From: Agrococcus terreus
Lineage (GTDB): Bacteria > Actinomycetota > Actinomycetes > Actinomycetales > Microbacteriaceae
Direction: 5' to 3'
Length of the DNA stretch: 64,000 nt
NCBI RefSeq assembly: GCF_014645235.1
Contig: NZ_BMLM01000001.1
Span: 1,736,001-1,800,000, forward strand
The notes beneath the pieces were generated by a model. That model ran no database searches. It saw nothing but the letters and a program-made list of their open reading frames with translations, and was not told where the DNA came from. How positions within the stretch are numbered: position 1 is the first letter of the stretch; each line of letters opens with the position of its first letter. A program made the position numbers and the translations under genes. This document shows positions 24,559 through 33,934 of this stretch, piece after piece.

Positions 24559-25650
24559 CACCGGCACCCGCAGGATCCGGTCGTCGCCGTCGCGGGGCGC
24601 CCCGCGGCCGTCGGTGTTGTTCGTGAGCACCCAGAGCGAGCCGTCGGGCGCCACGACGGCGTCGCGCAGCCGGCCCTGGCCCGCCAGCGGCTCGCTGGCG
24701 GCGCCGAGGTCGTCGAGCGGCACGGCGCGCAGCCGCGCGCCGCGCAGGTTCGCGATCACCACCTCGCCGCCCGCGACCGCGATGCCGCTCGGGCTCGCCT
24801 CCGAGGTCGCCCACTGCTGCACGGGATCGACGAAGCCCTCGCGGCCCTCCGCGCCCTCGACCTCGGGCCAGCCGTAGTTCGCGCCGGGCTCGATCACGTT
24901 GAGCTCGTCCCACGTGTCCTGCCCGAACTCCGCGGCGTACATCGTGTCGTCGTCGTCCCAGGCGATGCCCTGCGGGTTGCGGTGGCCGAGGCTCCAGACG
25001 GGCGAACCCGCGATGGGGTTGTCCGCGGGCACGGAGCCGTCGGGCTCGAGCCGCAGGATCTTGCCCGCGAGGGATCCAGGGTCCTGCGCAAGCGCCGGTT
25101 GCGCGGCGTCGCCGGTCGTGACGTAGAGCATCCCGTCGGGCCCGAACGCGATGCGGCCGCCGTTGTGGTTGCCGGCCGACGGGACGCCGTCGAGGATCGT
25201 CTCGCCGTCCGCCAGCGCGAGCGCGCCGCGCTCCCCCGTCAGCGCGTAGCGCTCAACGCGATTGCCGTCCGCCGTCGTCGAGTACGCGTACAGCCAGCCG
25301 TCCCGCACGGCGATGCCGAGCAGCCCGCCCTCGCCGCGCGCGAGCACGCCCTCGATCACGGCCACCTCGCGGAGCGCGCCGTCGTCGGCGACCTCCAGGA
25401 TGCGCGCGGAGTCGCGCTCGCTCACGAGCGGCGCGCCCTCGTGGAACGCGATCGACCAGGGCGCCGCGAGTCCCTCGGCGACCGTCGTGACCGTCTCGGG
25501 CGCCGCCGAGGTCAGGGCCTCGGACGGCCCGGAGGTGCTGGCCGGCCCCGTCGCGCGCGGCGGCGGCGCATCGCTCGGCGTGCCGCACCCCGCGAGCACG
25601 AGGAGCGCGACGCCCAGGGCGGGCAGCGCAGCGATCCGTCGCACGCCCAT
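24553..25650 (-). CDS. PQQ-dependent sugar dehydrogenase-like lipoprotein
   Basis: The 365-residue protein begins with a signal and lipobox (LLVLAGC) and then a six-bladed propeller of the soluble-glucose-dehydrogenase type: GLAAPWSIAFHEG, GEGGLLGIAV, GNHNGGRIAFGPDGMLYVTT, SLGHRNPQGIAWD, FGQDTWDELNVIEPGANYGW and GRLRDAVVAPDGSLWVLT. The HNGG and GHRNPQG motifs are the family hallmarks. It should be an exported, membrane-anchored aldose dehydrogenase using PQQ; no PQQ genes are in view. Its start (25650) overlaps the GNAT stop by one base (TGATG), so they are coupled. Confidence 0.88.
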   Translation of the reverse strand: MGVRRIAALPALGVALLVLAGCGTPSDAPPPRATGPASTSGPSEALTSAAPETVTTVAEGLAAPWSIAFHEGAPLVSERDSARILEVADDGALREVAVIEGVLARGEGGLLGIAVRDGWLYAYSTTADGNRVERYALTGERGALALADGETILDGVPSAGNHNGGRIAFGPDGMLYVTTGDAAQPALAQDPGSLAGKILRLEPDGSVPADNPIAGSPVWSLGHRNPQGIAWDDDDTMYAAEFGQDTWDELNVIEPGANYGWPEVEGAEGREGFVDPVQQWATSEASPSGIAVAGGEVVIANLRGARLRAVPLDDLGAASEPLAGQGRLRDAVVAPDGSLWVLTNNTDGRGAPRDGDDRILRVPVG

Positions 25651-26204
25651 CACCTCCCGCCCGAGCCGTGCTCCGATCCTGCCGCGCCGCGGTCGCCCGC
25701 GTCGAGCAGCAGCGTGAAGCCCACGTGCGACCCCTCGTATCCGAGCCGCTCGTAGAAGCGCTGCGCGTCCTCGCGTCGCCGGTCGGTGGTGAGCTGGACG
25801 ATCGAGGCGCCGAGCGCAGGCGCGGCGTGCTCGGCGATCCAACCGAAGAGCGCCGACCCGAGCCCCGCCGACCGGTGCGCGGCGCCGACCCGCACGGCCT
25901 CGACGATGAGGCGCGTGGCGCCGCGGCGCGCCATGCACGGCATCCTCGTGAGCTGCGCGGTCGCGGCGACGGCGCCGTCGACCTCGACCACGATCAGCTC
26001 GTCGTCGGGGCTCGCGAGCACCGCCTCCATCGCCCGCGCGTACGCCGGGTCCTCGGGCAGGTCGGCGTCGCCGCGCCCGGCGGCGATCGCGTCGTCGGCG
26101 AGCGGCGCCACGAGCGACGCGAGGTCGTCGCGGGTCGCCCGCCGCACCTCGGCGGCCGCCGGCGGACCGGTGAGCGGATGCGGCAGGGCGAGGTCCGTCA
26201 GCAT
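25650..26204 (-). CDS. GNAT family N-acetyltransferase
   Basis: The 184-residue protein has the GNAT fold: RRATRDDLASLVAPLADDAI at the start, ELIVVEVDGAVAATAQLTRM, LIVEAVRVGAAHRSAGLGSA (the acetyl-CoA pyrophosphate loop, RSAGLG) and AQRFYERLGYEGSHVGFTLL. It transfers acetyl from acetyl-CoA to an unknown amine. It is the first gene of a two-gene unit with the lipoprotein sugar dehydrogenase, coupled by a TGATG overlap, but no functional link is evident. Confidence 0.85.
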   Translation of the reverse strand: MLTDLALPHPLTGPPAAAEVRRATRDDLASLVAPLADDAIAAGRGDADLPEDPAYARAMEAVLASPDDELIVVEVDGAVAATAQLTRMPCMARRGATRLIVEAVRVGAAHRSAGLGSALFGWIAEHAAPALGASIVQLTTDRRREDAQRFYERLGYEGSHVGFTLLLDAGDRGAAGSEHGSGGR

Positions 26205-26303
26205 GCATCGATCCTGCCAGCCGCGATCCTGCCAGCCACGATCCCGCCGGCCGACGGCTCCGAGACCGCGGCGTCCGGCCGGGTGACGGGGCCACGGACG
26301 CGA

Positions 26304-26335
26304 CGAGGGGCCCGGCGCAGGCGCCGGACCCCTCG
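26304..26335 (-). terminator. Terminator after the amino-acid permease
   Basis: CGAGGGG-C-CCGGCGC (26304-26318) pairs with GCGCCGG-A-CCCCTCG (26321-26335), a 14-bp stem with one C/A mismatch and a two-base gap. It lies 16 bases downstream of the permease stop on the minus strand. Confidence 0.75.
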
Positions 26336-26351
26336 TTCGCAGACGGAGTGG

Positions 26352-27926
26352 CTACTGGTGCTCGGCGCGCCCCGCGGCGCGCTGCTCCTCCTCATCGACC
26401 TCCGCGGCCGCCCGCAGCGGGCCCGCCTCGGCCGCGGCCGGCGCCCCGGCGAGCGCCGGGTCGGCGGCATCGCCGTCGCGGATGCCCGCGGCCTTGAGGT
26501 TGCGGCGCACGATCGGCCAGAACAGCACGAGCGCGCCGGCGGCGATGAAGCTCGTGAGCACCTGCGTGCGGCCGCCCTCCGTGGTGAGCATGATGCCCAC
26601 GATGCCGATGGCGCCGAGGATCACGAGCACGTTGAGCCACGGGAAGAGCCACACCTTGAGCGTGAGCGCATCCTTCTCCTCCTGCGTCATCCGCGATCGC
26701 AGGCGCCACTGCGTGACGGCGATGAAGACGTAGACGAAGAGCGCCACGAGGCCGGTGGAGTTCATGATGAACTCGTAGATGCCCGAGCTCGGCGCGAGGA
26801 AGTTCACGACCGTCGCGACGAGGCCGCCGATCGTCGAGGCGATGACCGCGAGCACCGGCACGCCCCGCTTGCTGCGCTTCGCGACCGCGCGGGGTGCGAG
26901 CCGCTGCTCGGCGAGGGCCGCGAACATGCGTGAGGCCGAGTAGGTGCCCGAGTTCAGCACCGAGATGACCGCGGTGAAGATGACGATGCTCATGATCGTC
27001 TCCGCGCCCGGCACGCCGAAGAGGTCGAAGACGTAGCTGAACGGCGCGATCACGTCGGGCGAGGGCAGCTCGTCCCACGGCACGATCGTGACGATCACGA
27101 GGACGGCGCCCACGTAGAAGAGCATGACGCGCCAGATGACCGTGTGCGCGGCCTGGCGGATGCCCTTGGCCGGGTTCTCCGACTCGGCAGCGGCCATCAC
27201 GGCGATCTCGGTGCCGAAGTACGAGAACAGCACGAGCGCGACGCTCGAGATGACGACGCCGAAGCCGTTGGGCATGAAGCCATCGTTCACCCAGAGGTTG
27301 TCGATCGAGATGGTCGCGTTCGGCCACAGGCCGAAGGCGAAGAGGGCGCCCACCACGAGGAAGACGACGATCGCGACGACCTTGATGCTCGCGAGCCAGA
27401 ACTCCGTCTCGCCGAACGAGCGGAGCGAGATGAGGTTCGTCGTGACGAAGATCGCCAGCAGGATGAGCGAGCCGGCCCAGGCGGGCAGCGCCGGGAACCA
27501 GGCGTTCAGCATGCCGCCGCCGACGACGGCCTCGTAGGCGATGACGCCGACCCAGAAGTACCAGTAGAGCCAGCCGACGATGTAGGCGGCCCAATTGCCG
27601 AGACCGACGCGGGCGTACTCCATGAACGAGCCGACCGCGGGGCGCGCGGCCGCCATCTCGCCGAGCATCCGCATGGCGAGGAAGACGAGCAGGCCGCCGA
27701 TGAGGTACGAGAGCGTCGCGGCCGGGCCGACCGACTTGATGATGTTCGCCGAGCCGACGAACAGGCTCGCGCCGATGATGCCGCCGAGCGTGATCATCGT
27801 CACGTGCCGCGAGCGGAGCTTCTTGCTCGGGCCGGGCTCCTGCAGGACGAGGCCTGACGAGGTCTCCGGCGAGACGGGGTGGTCGTAGCGGGATCGGCGC
27901 CCGCCGGTGCCCGGGATGCGTGCCAT
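26352..27926 (-). CDS. APC superfamily amino-acid permease (GabP-like)
   Basis: The 524-residue protein has about 12 transmembrane segments and the amino-acid permease signature near the start (RHVTMITLGGIIGASLFVGS), FLAMRMLGEMAAARPAVGSF, LFSYFGTEIAVMAAAESENP and NSGTYSASRMFAALAEQRLA. This is the GABA/aromatic permease branch (AAT family). The C-terminus has a charged tail. It is divergent from a LysR regulator, which in turn precedes a class III aminotransferase and a semialdehyde dehydrogenase, so GABA or another omega-amino acid is the likely substrate (inference). Confidence 0.88.
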   Translation of the reverse strand: MARIPGTGGRRSRYDHPVSPETSSGLVLQEPGPSKKLRSRHVTMITLGGIIGASLFVGSANIIKSVGPAATLSYLIGGLLVFLAMRMLGEMAAARPAVGSFMEYARVGLGNWAAYIVGWLYWYFWVGVIAYEAVVGGGMLNAWFPALPAWAGSLILLAIFVTTNLISLRSFGETEFWLASIKVVAIVVFLVVGALFAFGLWPNATISIDNLWVNDGFMPNGFGVVISSVALVLFSYFGTEIAVMAAAESENPAKGIRQAAHTVIWRVMLFYVGAVLVIVTIVPWDELPSPDVIAPFSYVFDLFGVPGAETIMSIVIFTAVISVLNSGTYSASRMFAALAEQRLAPRAVAKRSKRGVPVLAVIASTIGGLVATVVNFLAPSSGIYEFIMNSTGLVALFVYVFIAVTQWRLRSRMTQEEKDALTLKVWLFPWLNVLVILGAIGIVGIMLTTEGGRTQVLTSFIAAGALVLFWPIVRRNLKAAGIRDGDAADPALAGAPAAAEAGPLRAAAEVDEEEQRAAGRAEHQ

Positions 27927-28121
27927 CGCAGCGCTCCTTCGTGCTGTGGTGAGGCCGTGCGGGGCGTCGCGCGGCGGTTGCTGACACTACGCCCAGCGCC
28001 ATGCGCCCGATAGCGCTCCGATCCCGCGGCTCGCGACCGATCCTCGTCGGGGATCGTGACGGATCGCGCTCCGCCCTACTGTTGGGCTGACGGAACGGTG
28101 CTGACCGAACGGAGGGGCGCG

Positions 28122-29000
28122 ATGCTCGACCTGCATCGGCTGACGCTGCTGCGCGAGGTGTGGCTGCACGGCGGCATCACCGCGGCGGCCCGCGCCCTCT
28201 CGTACAGCCACTCGGCGATCTCGCAGCAGCTCGCGCAGCTCGAGCGCGAGACGGGCACGCAGCTGCTCGAACGGGTCGGCCGCACGGCGCGCCTCACCCC
28301 CGTCGGCATCGAGCTCGTGCGCAACACGGAGGCGATCCTCGCCGCGGTGGAGCGGGCGGAGGCCGACCTCGCGACCGCGCACGAGCGCGCGCAGGGCGTC
28401 GTGACGCTCGCCGCCTTCGCGTCGATCAGCCGGGTCGCGCTGCCGCGCGTGCTCGTGCGGCTGCGAGAGGAGTACCCGGGACTCGACGTGCGCATCCGCC
28501 TCTCCACCCCCGAGGAGGCGGCGGCGCAGCTCGTGAGCCACCAGGTCGACGCCGTGCTGACCGACACCTTCCCCGGCACCGCCGACCGCCTCGGCTCCGG
28601 CGTGCGCTCGTGGCTGCTCGCGCGCGACCCGATCCGCTGCTACCTGCCGGAGGGCGTCGACGCCGCCGACCTCGAGCAGCTGCGCGCCGTGCCGTGGGTG
28701 ATGGAGCCGCCGACCGCCGCGTCGACCCAGTGGGCGCTCCGCGTGTGCCGCGAGCTCGGCATCGAGCCGCGCATCGCGCACGAGTCGTCGGACGTGCTGT
28801 TCCACCTCCGGATGGTGGAGGCCGGGCTCGCCGCGGCGTTCCTGCCGGACATCGTGGTGCGGGAGGCGGGCGCGTCGCTGCGGCCGAGCGACCTGCTCCC
28901 CGCGGACCAGCACCGCAGCATCCTCTTCGTCGCCCGCGCCGGCGCGCACCGCCACCCGGCGCTCGAGGCGCTCCGGCACGCCGTCGAGCGCGAGCTCTGA
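28122..29000 (+). CDS. LysR family transcriptional regulator
   Basis: The 292-residue protein has the LysR HTH (MLDLHRLTLLREVWLHGGIT, AAARALSYSHSAISQQLAQL, LLERVGRTARLTPVG) and a periplasmic-binding-like effector domain (GVVTLAAFASISRVALPRVL, YPGLDVRIRL, ...AEAGLAAAFLPDIVV-type ending). GGAGGGG lies just before the ATG at 28122, which is preferred to an earlier in-frame ATG at 28056. Placed between permease and aminotransferase genes, it most likely senses the amino acid and controls both. Confidence 0.88.
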   Translation: MLDLHRLTLLREVWLHGGITAAARALSYSHSAISQQLAQLERETGTQLLERVGRTARLTPVGIELVRNTEAILAAVERAEADLATAHERAQGVVTLAAFASISRVALPRVLVRLREEYPGLDVRIRLSTPEEAAAQLVSHQVDAVLTDTFPGTADRLGSGVRSWLLARDPIRCYLPEGVDAADLEQLRAVPWVMEPPTAASTQWALRVCRELGIEPRIAHESSDVLFHLRMVEAGLAAAFLPDIVVREAGASLRPSDLLPADQHRSILFVARAGAHRHPALEALRHAVEREL

Positions 29001-29218
29001 CCGGCGCTCGCACCGCTTCGGCCATCAGTCAGGGTCCGTCAGCGGATCCGACGAGCAACGGTCACGAAGCGTCGCTTCCTCCGACGCATGGCAACCCCTA
29101 GCGTGACCGGGAGCGGCGCCACCCCGCCGCGCGCATCGCACGCATCGTCGACACCGACCTCGACACCGCGCAGCGACACAGAGCATCGACACGAATCATC
29201 GACACGAAGGAGTCTCCG

Positions 29219-30514
29219 ATGACCGTCACCGACACCGTCGCCACCGCGACCGGGCGCATCCTCGACGCCCCCGCCCTGTGGCCGGCGCAGGCGCACACGC
29301 CCACCGTCATCGGCCGGCAGCTCGTCATCGAGCGCGGCGAGGGCGCCTACGTGCACACGACCGACGGGCGTCGCCTCTTCGACGGCACCGCGGGGCTGTG
29401 GCACGCGAACGTCGGCCACGCGCACCGCGACCTCGCCCGCGTCGCGCACGAGCAGATGCTCAGGCTCGAGACGTACCACCAGTTCGCGCGCTATTCGAAC
29501 GACCGCGCCCTCGCGCTCGGCGAGCGCCTCGCCGCGATCTCCCCCATCGAGCGGCCGAAGGTGCTGCTGAACTCCGGCGGCTCCGACGCGATCGACCTCG
29601 CCTGCAAGCTCGCGCGGCGCCACTGGCAGCGCGAGGGCCGCCCCGAGAAGACGATCATCCTCAGCCGCGAGTTCTCGTACCACGGCCTCCACGCCTACGG
29701 CACGAGCATCGCGGGCCTCGACTTCAACCGCGAGGGCTACGGCACCGACTCCCTCGTGCCCGAGACCTCTCGAGTCCCGCAGCACGACCTCGACGCGCTC
29801 GAGGCTCGCATCGCCGAGCTCGGCGCCCACCGCATCGCCGCCTTCGTCACCGAGCCCGTGCAGGGCACCGGCGGCGTGCACCCGCCGCACGACGGCTACT
29901 TCGAGCGCCTCCAGCGCATCTGCCGCGAGCACGACATCCTGCTCGTCATCGACGAGGTCATCACGGGCTTCGGCCGCACCGGCACGATGTTCGCCGCCGA
30001 GCGCTACGGCATCGAGCCCGACCTGCTCACCTTCGCGAAGGGCGTGACCTCGGGCTACGCGCCGCTCGGCGGCGTGCTCGCGGCCCCGCGCATCTGGGAG
30101 CCGTTCTTCGTCGACAGCCCCGAGACGCCGATCTTCCGCTGGGGCGCCACCTACTCGGGGCACGCCACCGCCGCCGCGGTCGCCCTCGAGCACCTCGACA
30201 TCCTCGAGCGCGACGGCCTGCTGCCGCGCGTCGCCGAGCTCGAGCAGGTGCTCGCGCGCGAGCTCGCAGGCCTCGCGGAGCGCCGCCCCGAGGTCGTCGA
30301 CGTGCGCGTCGCGGGCCTCCTCGGCGGCATCTCGCTCGCCGAGCACCTCGTCGCGGAGCGCGTGACGGACGCGCTCGTCGAGCTCGGCTTCATCTCGCGG
30401 CCGCTGCGCGGCAACACGCTGCAGATCAGCCCGCCCTTCATCATCGACGACGCGGAGCTCGTCTCCTTCGTCGCCGCCATCGAGCACGCGATCACCGAGG
30501 AAGGCTCCCGATGA
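29219..30514 (+). CDS. Class III aminotransferase (GABA/omega-amino-acid type)
   Basis: The 431-residue PLP enzyme shows DGTAGLWHANVGHAH, VLLNSGGSDAIDLACKLARR, SREFSYHGLHAYGTSIAG, VTEPVQGTGGVHPPHDGYFE, LVIDEVITGFGRTGTMFAAE and the PLP lysine Lys274 in LLTFAKGVTSGYAPLGG. It moves the omega-amino group of a substrate such as GABA, beta-alanine or putrescine to a keto acid. AAGGAG lies upstream of the ATG at 29219. The stop overlaps the dehydrogenase start by ATGA, so aldehyde product would be passed to that enzyme. Confidence 0.88.
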   Translation: MTVTDTVATATGRILDAPALWPAQAHTPTVIGRQLVIERGEGAYVHTTDGRRLFDGTAGLWHANVGHAHRDLARVAHEQMLRLETYHQFARYSNDRALALGERLAAISPIERPKVLLNSGGSDAIDLACKLARRHWQREGRPEKTIILSREFSYHGLHAYGTSIAGLDFNREGYGTDSLVPETSRVPQHDLDALEARIAELGAHRIAAFVTEPVQGTGGVHPPHDGYFERLQRICREHDILLVIDEVITGFGRTGTMFAAERYGIEPDLLTFAKGVTSGYAPLGGVLAAPRIWEPFFVDSPETPIFRWGATYSGHATAAAVALEHLDILERDGLLPRVAELEQVLARELAGLAERRPEVVDVRVAGLLGGISLAEHLVAERVTDALVELGFISRPLRGNTLQISPPFIIDDAELVSFVAAIEHAITEEGSR

Positions 30515-31995
30515 CCCTCACCGCCCAGCAGTTGCCGCTCATCGCGGCCGACCCCGCCCGCCTGCGGACCGCCGACCGCGTCATCGCGGGCCTCGGCCTC
30601 CCCGCCGACGGCATCGCCGTCCACGATCCCGCGACGGGCGAGCGCATCGCCTCGATCGCCGACGTCGACGTCGCGGGCTCGCTCGACGCCGTCGCCCGCG
30701 CCGACGCCGCCGGCCGCTCCTGGGCCCGCACGACGCCGCGCCAGCGCGCCGACGTGCTCCACGCCTGGTACGCGCTGCTCGTCGAGCACGCCGACGACCT
30801 CGCGCACCTCATCACGCGCGAGATGGGCAAGCCGCTCGCCGAGGCGCGCGGCGAGGTGCAGTACGGCGCCGACTTCGTGCGCTGGTACGCCGAGGAGGCC
30901 GTGCGGCCGCGCGGCGACTGGCGGGAGTCGCCCTCGGGCGGCTCGCAGATCGTCACGCGACGCTCCCCCGTGGGCCTGTCGGTGCTCATCACGCCGTGGA
31001 ACTTCCCGCTCGCGATGGCCACCCGCAAGATCGCGCCCGCGCTCGCCGCCGGCAACGCCGCGATCGTGAAGCCCGCCACCCTCACGCCGCTCACGACGAT
31101 CCTCGCCGTCGAGCTCGGCCGCCGCGCCGGCATCCCCGAGGACCTCGTGCAGGTCGTCACGACCTCGAGCTCGTCGGCGTTCAGCGAGGCCGTGCTGCGC
31201 GACGAGCGGGTGCGGAAGGTCTCGTTCACCGGCTCGACGCCCGTGGGCCGCACGCTGCTCGAGCTCGCCTCCGCCAACGTGCTGCGCACCTCGATGGAGC
31301 TCGGCGGCAACGCGCCGCTCATCGTCTTCGACGACGCCGACCTCGAGCGCGCCGTCGAGGGCACCCTCGCGGCGAAGCTCCGCAACGGCGGGCAGTCGTG
31401 CATCGGCGCCAACCGCATCTACGTGCAGGACGGCATCGCCGACGCGTTCGTCGAGGCGCTCGCCGAGCGGCTCGCGGCCGTGCGGCTCGGCTCCGGCCTC
31501 GGCGAGGACACGACCCTCGGCCCCGTCATCGACGACCGCGCCGTGCGATCGATGCAGGCGCTCACGGAGGACGCGGTCGCGCACGGCGCGGAGCTGCGCG
31601 TCGGCGGCACGGCGGTCGACGGCCCCGGCCACTTCTTCGCCGCGACGCTGCTCGACCGCGTCTCGCCCGAGTCGCAGATCGCGCAGACCGAGATCTTCGG
31701 CCCCATCGCCGCGGTGCAGCGCTTCTCGACGCAGGAGGAGGCGATCGCGCGCGCCAACAACACCGAGTTCGGCCTCGCCGGCTACGTCTTCTCCGAGAGC
31801 CTCGACCGCGCGCTCAACGTGGCGGATGCGCTCGAGACCGGCATCGTCGGCATCAACCAGGGCGTGCCCTCGAACGCCGCGGCACCGTTCGGCGGCGTGA
31901 AGCAGTCGGGCGTGGGCCGCGAGGGCAGCGCGGAGGGGCTCGAGGAGTACGAGAGCATCCGCTACTTCAGCATCGCGCGGCGCGAGACGCGCTGA
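30511..31995 (+). CDS. gabD: Succinate-semialdehyde dehydrogenase-like aldehyde dehydrogenase
   Basis: The 494-residue NAD(P)-dependent aldehyde dehydrogenase has LITPWNFPLAMATRKIAPAL, KVSFTGSTPVGR (cofactor loop), TSMELGGNAPLIVFDDADLE with the general-base Glu, and NGGQSCIGANR with the nucleophile Cys297. FNPFGGVKQSGVGREG-type ending (here APFGGVKQSGVGREG) is that of SSADH enzymes. It should oxidise the semialdehyde made by the coupled aminotransferase to succinate. ATGA overlap at 30511-30514; a strong terminator follows. Confidence 0.85.
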   Translation: MTLTAQQLPLIAADPARLRTADRVIAGLGLPADGIAVHDPATGERIASIADVDVAGSLDAVARADAAGRSWARTTPRQRADVLHAWYALLVEHADDLAHLITREMGKPLAEARGEVQYGADFVRWYAEEAVRPRGDWRESPSGGSQIVTRRSPVGLSVLITPWNFPLAMATRKIAPALAAGNAAIVKPATLTPLTTILAVELGRRAGIPEDLVQVVTTSSSSAFSEAVLRDERVRKVSFTGSTPVGRTLLELASANVLRTSMELGGNAPLIVFDDADLERAVEGTLAAKLRNGGQSCIGANRIYVQDGIADAFVEALAERLAAVRLGSGLGEDTTLGPVIDDRAVRSMQALTEDAVAHGAELRVGGTAVDGPGHFFAATLLDRVSPESQIAQTEIFGPIAAVQRFSTQEEAIARANNTEFGLAGYVFSESLDRALNVADALETGIVGINQGVPSNAAAPFGGVKQSGVGREGSAEGLEEYESIRYFSIARRETR

Positions 31996-32010
31996 CGGCT
32001 GCTGCCGCTC

Positions 32011-32043
32011 GAAGGCCCCGGAGGTCCTGCCTCCGGGGCCTTC
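32011..32043 (+). terminator. Terminator of the aminotransferase/dehydrogenase operon
   Basis: GAAGGCCCCGGAGG (32011-32024), loop TCCTG, CCTCCGGGGCCTTC (32030-32043): a perfect 14-bp stem 15 bases after the dehydrogenase stop. Confidence 0.85.
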
Positions 32044-32054
32044 GGCGTGTCGGG

Positions 32055-32102
32055 GTGGTCTCGAGACGCGCGCCGCCTGCGGCGGCGCGCTCCTCGACCA
32101 GC
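32055..32102. repeat. Compound palindromic repeat, single-arm copy
   Basis: GTGGTCTCGAGAC (32055-32067), a perfect internal hairpin (GCGCGCCGCC, loop TGC, GGCGGCGCGC; 32068-32090) and TCCTCGACCAGC (32091-32102). It equals the second half of the element at 2111-2221 with a different internal stem. It lies between the convergent dehydrogenase and SDR genes. Confidence 0.85.
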
Positions 32103-32111
32103 GGTGGGCGG

Positions 32112-32873
32112 CTACTGGGCCAGGTAGCCGCCGTCGACGGGGATGGAGACGCCCGTCACGTAGGCGGCCTCCGGGCTGGCGAGGTAGGCGACCGCCGCCG
32201 CGACGTCGGTCGGATCGGCGATGCGGCCGAGCGGGATCGCCGCGGCCACGCGCCGCTCGGTCGCCGCCGGGTCGTCCTGCGCCGCCACCCACTCCTCGTA
32301 GAGCGGCGTGCGCGTCATGCCCGGCGCGACCGCGTTGACGCGGATGCCGAGCGGCGCGAGCTCGACCGCCGCCGCGGTGGTCAGCGCGAGCAGCGCGCCC
32401 TTCGACGCGCTGTAGACACCCATGGTGGGCACGCCGATGCTCGCGAGGCGCGAGGTGACGTTCACGATCGCCCCGCCGCGGGCGGCGTCGCGCATCGCGC
32501 GTCCGGCCGCCTGCAGCACCGCGATGGCGGCGAGCGCGTTCGTCTCGAAGGTCGCCCGCACCTCCGCCGCCGGCACGTCGAGCAGCGGGCCGGTGTGGTC
32601 GATGGCGGCGTTGTTCACGAGCACGTCGATGCCGCCCGTGAGCGCCACCGCGCTCGCGACGACCGCCTCGGCCGCCCCCTCCTCGGTCAGGTCGGCCTGC
32701 ACGAAGCGGGCGAGCGGCGCGAGCTCGCGCTCGACCGCTCGGCCGCGCTCCTCCGAGCGCCCCGTGACGACGACGAGGTAGCCGTCGGCGACGAGCCGGC
32801 GCGCGATCTCGACGCCGATGCCCGAGGTGCCGCCCGTGACGAGCGCGACCCGGCGCCGCTCGTCGGGCGTCAC
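32112..32873 (-). CDS. Short-chain dehydrogenase/reductase
   Basis: The 253-residue SDR has VALVTGGTSGIGVEIARRL (NAD(P) loop), DVLVNNAAIDHTG, IVNVTSRLASIGVPTMGVYSASKG-type active site (Ser, Tyr and Lys present) and a C-terminal VTGVSIPVDGGYLAQ. The Arg/Ser after the second strand (VTGRSEERG) favours NADP. GTG at 32873 overlaps the stop of the tartrate-dehydrogenase-like gene (GTGA). As the third gene of a GntR operon it probably oxidises or reduces a hydroxy-acid intermediate. Confidence 0.88.
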   Translation of the reverse strand: MTPDERRRVALVTGGTSGIGVEIARRLVADGYLVVVTGRSEERGRAVERELAPLARFVQADLTEEGAAEAVVASAVALTGGIDVLVNNAAIDHTGPLLDVPAAEVRATFETNALAAIAVLQAAGRAMRDAARGGAIVNVTSRLASIGVPTMGVYSASKGALLALTTAAAVELAPLGIRVNAVAPGMTRTPLYEEWVAAQDDPAATERRVAAAIPLGRIADPTDVAAAVAYLASPEAAYVTGVSIPVDGGYLAQ

Positions 32874-33934
32874 TGCGCTCCCTGGCCCTGGTCGACCTCG
32901 TCGAGCCGCCGCAGCACGTCGTCGACGCACTCCTGCGTCGAGGCGGTGCCGCCCAGGTCGCGCGTCGAGACGCCCGAGGCGAGGCTCGAGAAGCACGCGT
33001 CGAGCAGCACGGCGGCGGCCTCCTCCTCGCCGAGGTGGTCGAGCATCATCGACGCCGCCCAGATCGCGGCGGTCGGGTTCGCGAGCCCCTTCCCGGCGAT
33101 GTCGGGCGCCGAGCCGTGCACCGGCTCGAACAGCGACGGCGCGGAGCGGTCGGGGTTGAGGTTGGCGCTCGGGGCGATGCCGATCGAGCCCGCGACGGCG
33201 GCCGCGAGGTCGGAGAGGATGTCGCCGAACAGGTTGGAGGCGACCACGACGTCGAGCGAGCCCGGCGCAAGCACGAAGCGGGCCGCGAGCGCGTCGATGA
33301 GCACGCTGTCGACCTCCACGCCCTCCGCATCCGCCACCTCGCGCACGACCTCGTCCCAGAACGGCATCGTGTGGATGATGCCGTTCGACTTCGTCGCCGA
33401 GATGAGGGTCCCGGTGCGCTCCTTCGAGAGCGAGGCCGCGTAGCGCGTGATGCGCTCGATGCCGCGGCGCGTGAAGATCGCCTCCTGCACGGCGAGCTCG
33501 TCGGGCGTGCCGCGGCCGTAGCGGCCGCCGATCTCGCTGTACTCGCCCTCGACGTTCTCGCGCACGATGAGCACGTCGATCTCGGTGGCGCCCTCGCGCC
33601 CCGGCACGGTGCGCACGGGGCGGAGGTTCACGTACTGCTGGAAGGCGCGGCGGATCGGGATGAGGAGGCCCCAGAGGGTCACGTCGTCCGGGATGCCGGG
33701 GTCGCCGACGGCGCCGAGGAAGATCGCGTCGCCGGTGCGCAGCTGGTCGAGGCCGTCCTCCGGCATCATCGAGCCGTGGGCGCGGTAGTGGTCGGAGCCC
33801 CAGTCGCGGTGGCGCCACTCGACCTCGAAGCCGAAGCGCCGCGCCACCGCGTCGACGCAGGCGAGCGCGGCGGGCACGACCTCCTGGCCGATGCCGTCGC
33901 CGGCGATGACGTCGACGACGTGCCGGCGGCTCAT
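32870..33934 (-). CDS. Tartrate dehydrogenase / isopropylmalate dehydrogenase family protein
   Basis: The 354-residue beta-hydroxyacid decarboxylating dehydrogenase has VIAGDGIGQEVVPAAL, the substrate Arg region NLRPVRTVPGREGATEIDVL, IVRENVEGEYSEIGGRYGRG, the catalytic Lys in SATKSNGI, VASNLFGDILSDLAAAVAG and FEPVHGSAPDIAGKGLANP. GRYGRGTPDELAVQ and the aspartates of the NAD site place it with TtuC-type tartrate/D-malate dehydrogenases rather than LeuB. ATGA overlap with the upstream GntR gene and GTGA overlap with the SDR mean one operon for catabolism of a tartrate-like acid. Confidence 0.85.
   Translation of the reverse strand: MSRRHVVDVIAGDGIGQEVVPAALACVDAVARRFGFEVEWRHRDWGSDHYRAHGSMMPEDGLDQLRTGDAIFLGAVGDPGIPDDVTLWGLLIPIRRAFQQYVNLRPVRTVPGREGATEIDVLIVRENVEGEYSEIGGRYGRGTPDELAVQEAIFTRRGIERITRYAASLSKERTGTLISATKSNGIIHTMPFWDEVVREVADAEGVEVDSVLIDALAARFVLAPGSLDVVVASNLFGDILSDLAAAVAGSIGIAPSANLNPDRSAPSLFEPVHGSAPDIAGKGLANPTAAIWAASMMLDHLGEEEAAAVLLDACFSSLASGVSTRDLGGTASTQECVDDVLRRLDEVDQGQGAQ

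Noticed and set aside
29140-29215. ATCGACACGAA-like repeats upstream of the class III aminotransferase as LysR sites
   Set aside because: They are direct, imperfect and not symmetrical around a T-n11-A core, so no LysR box can be defended.
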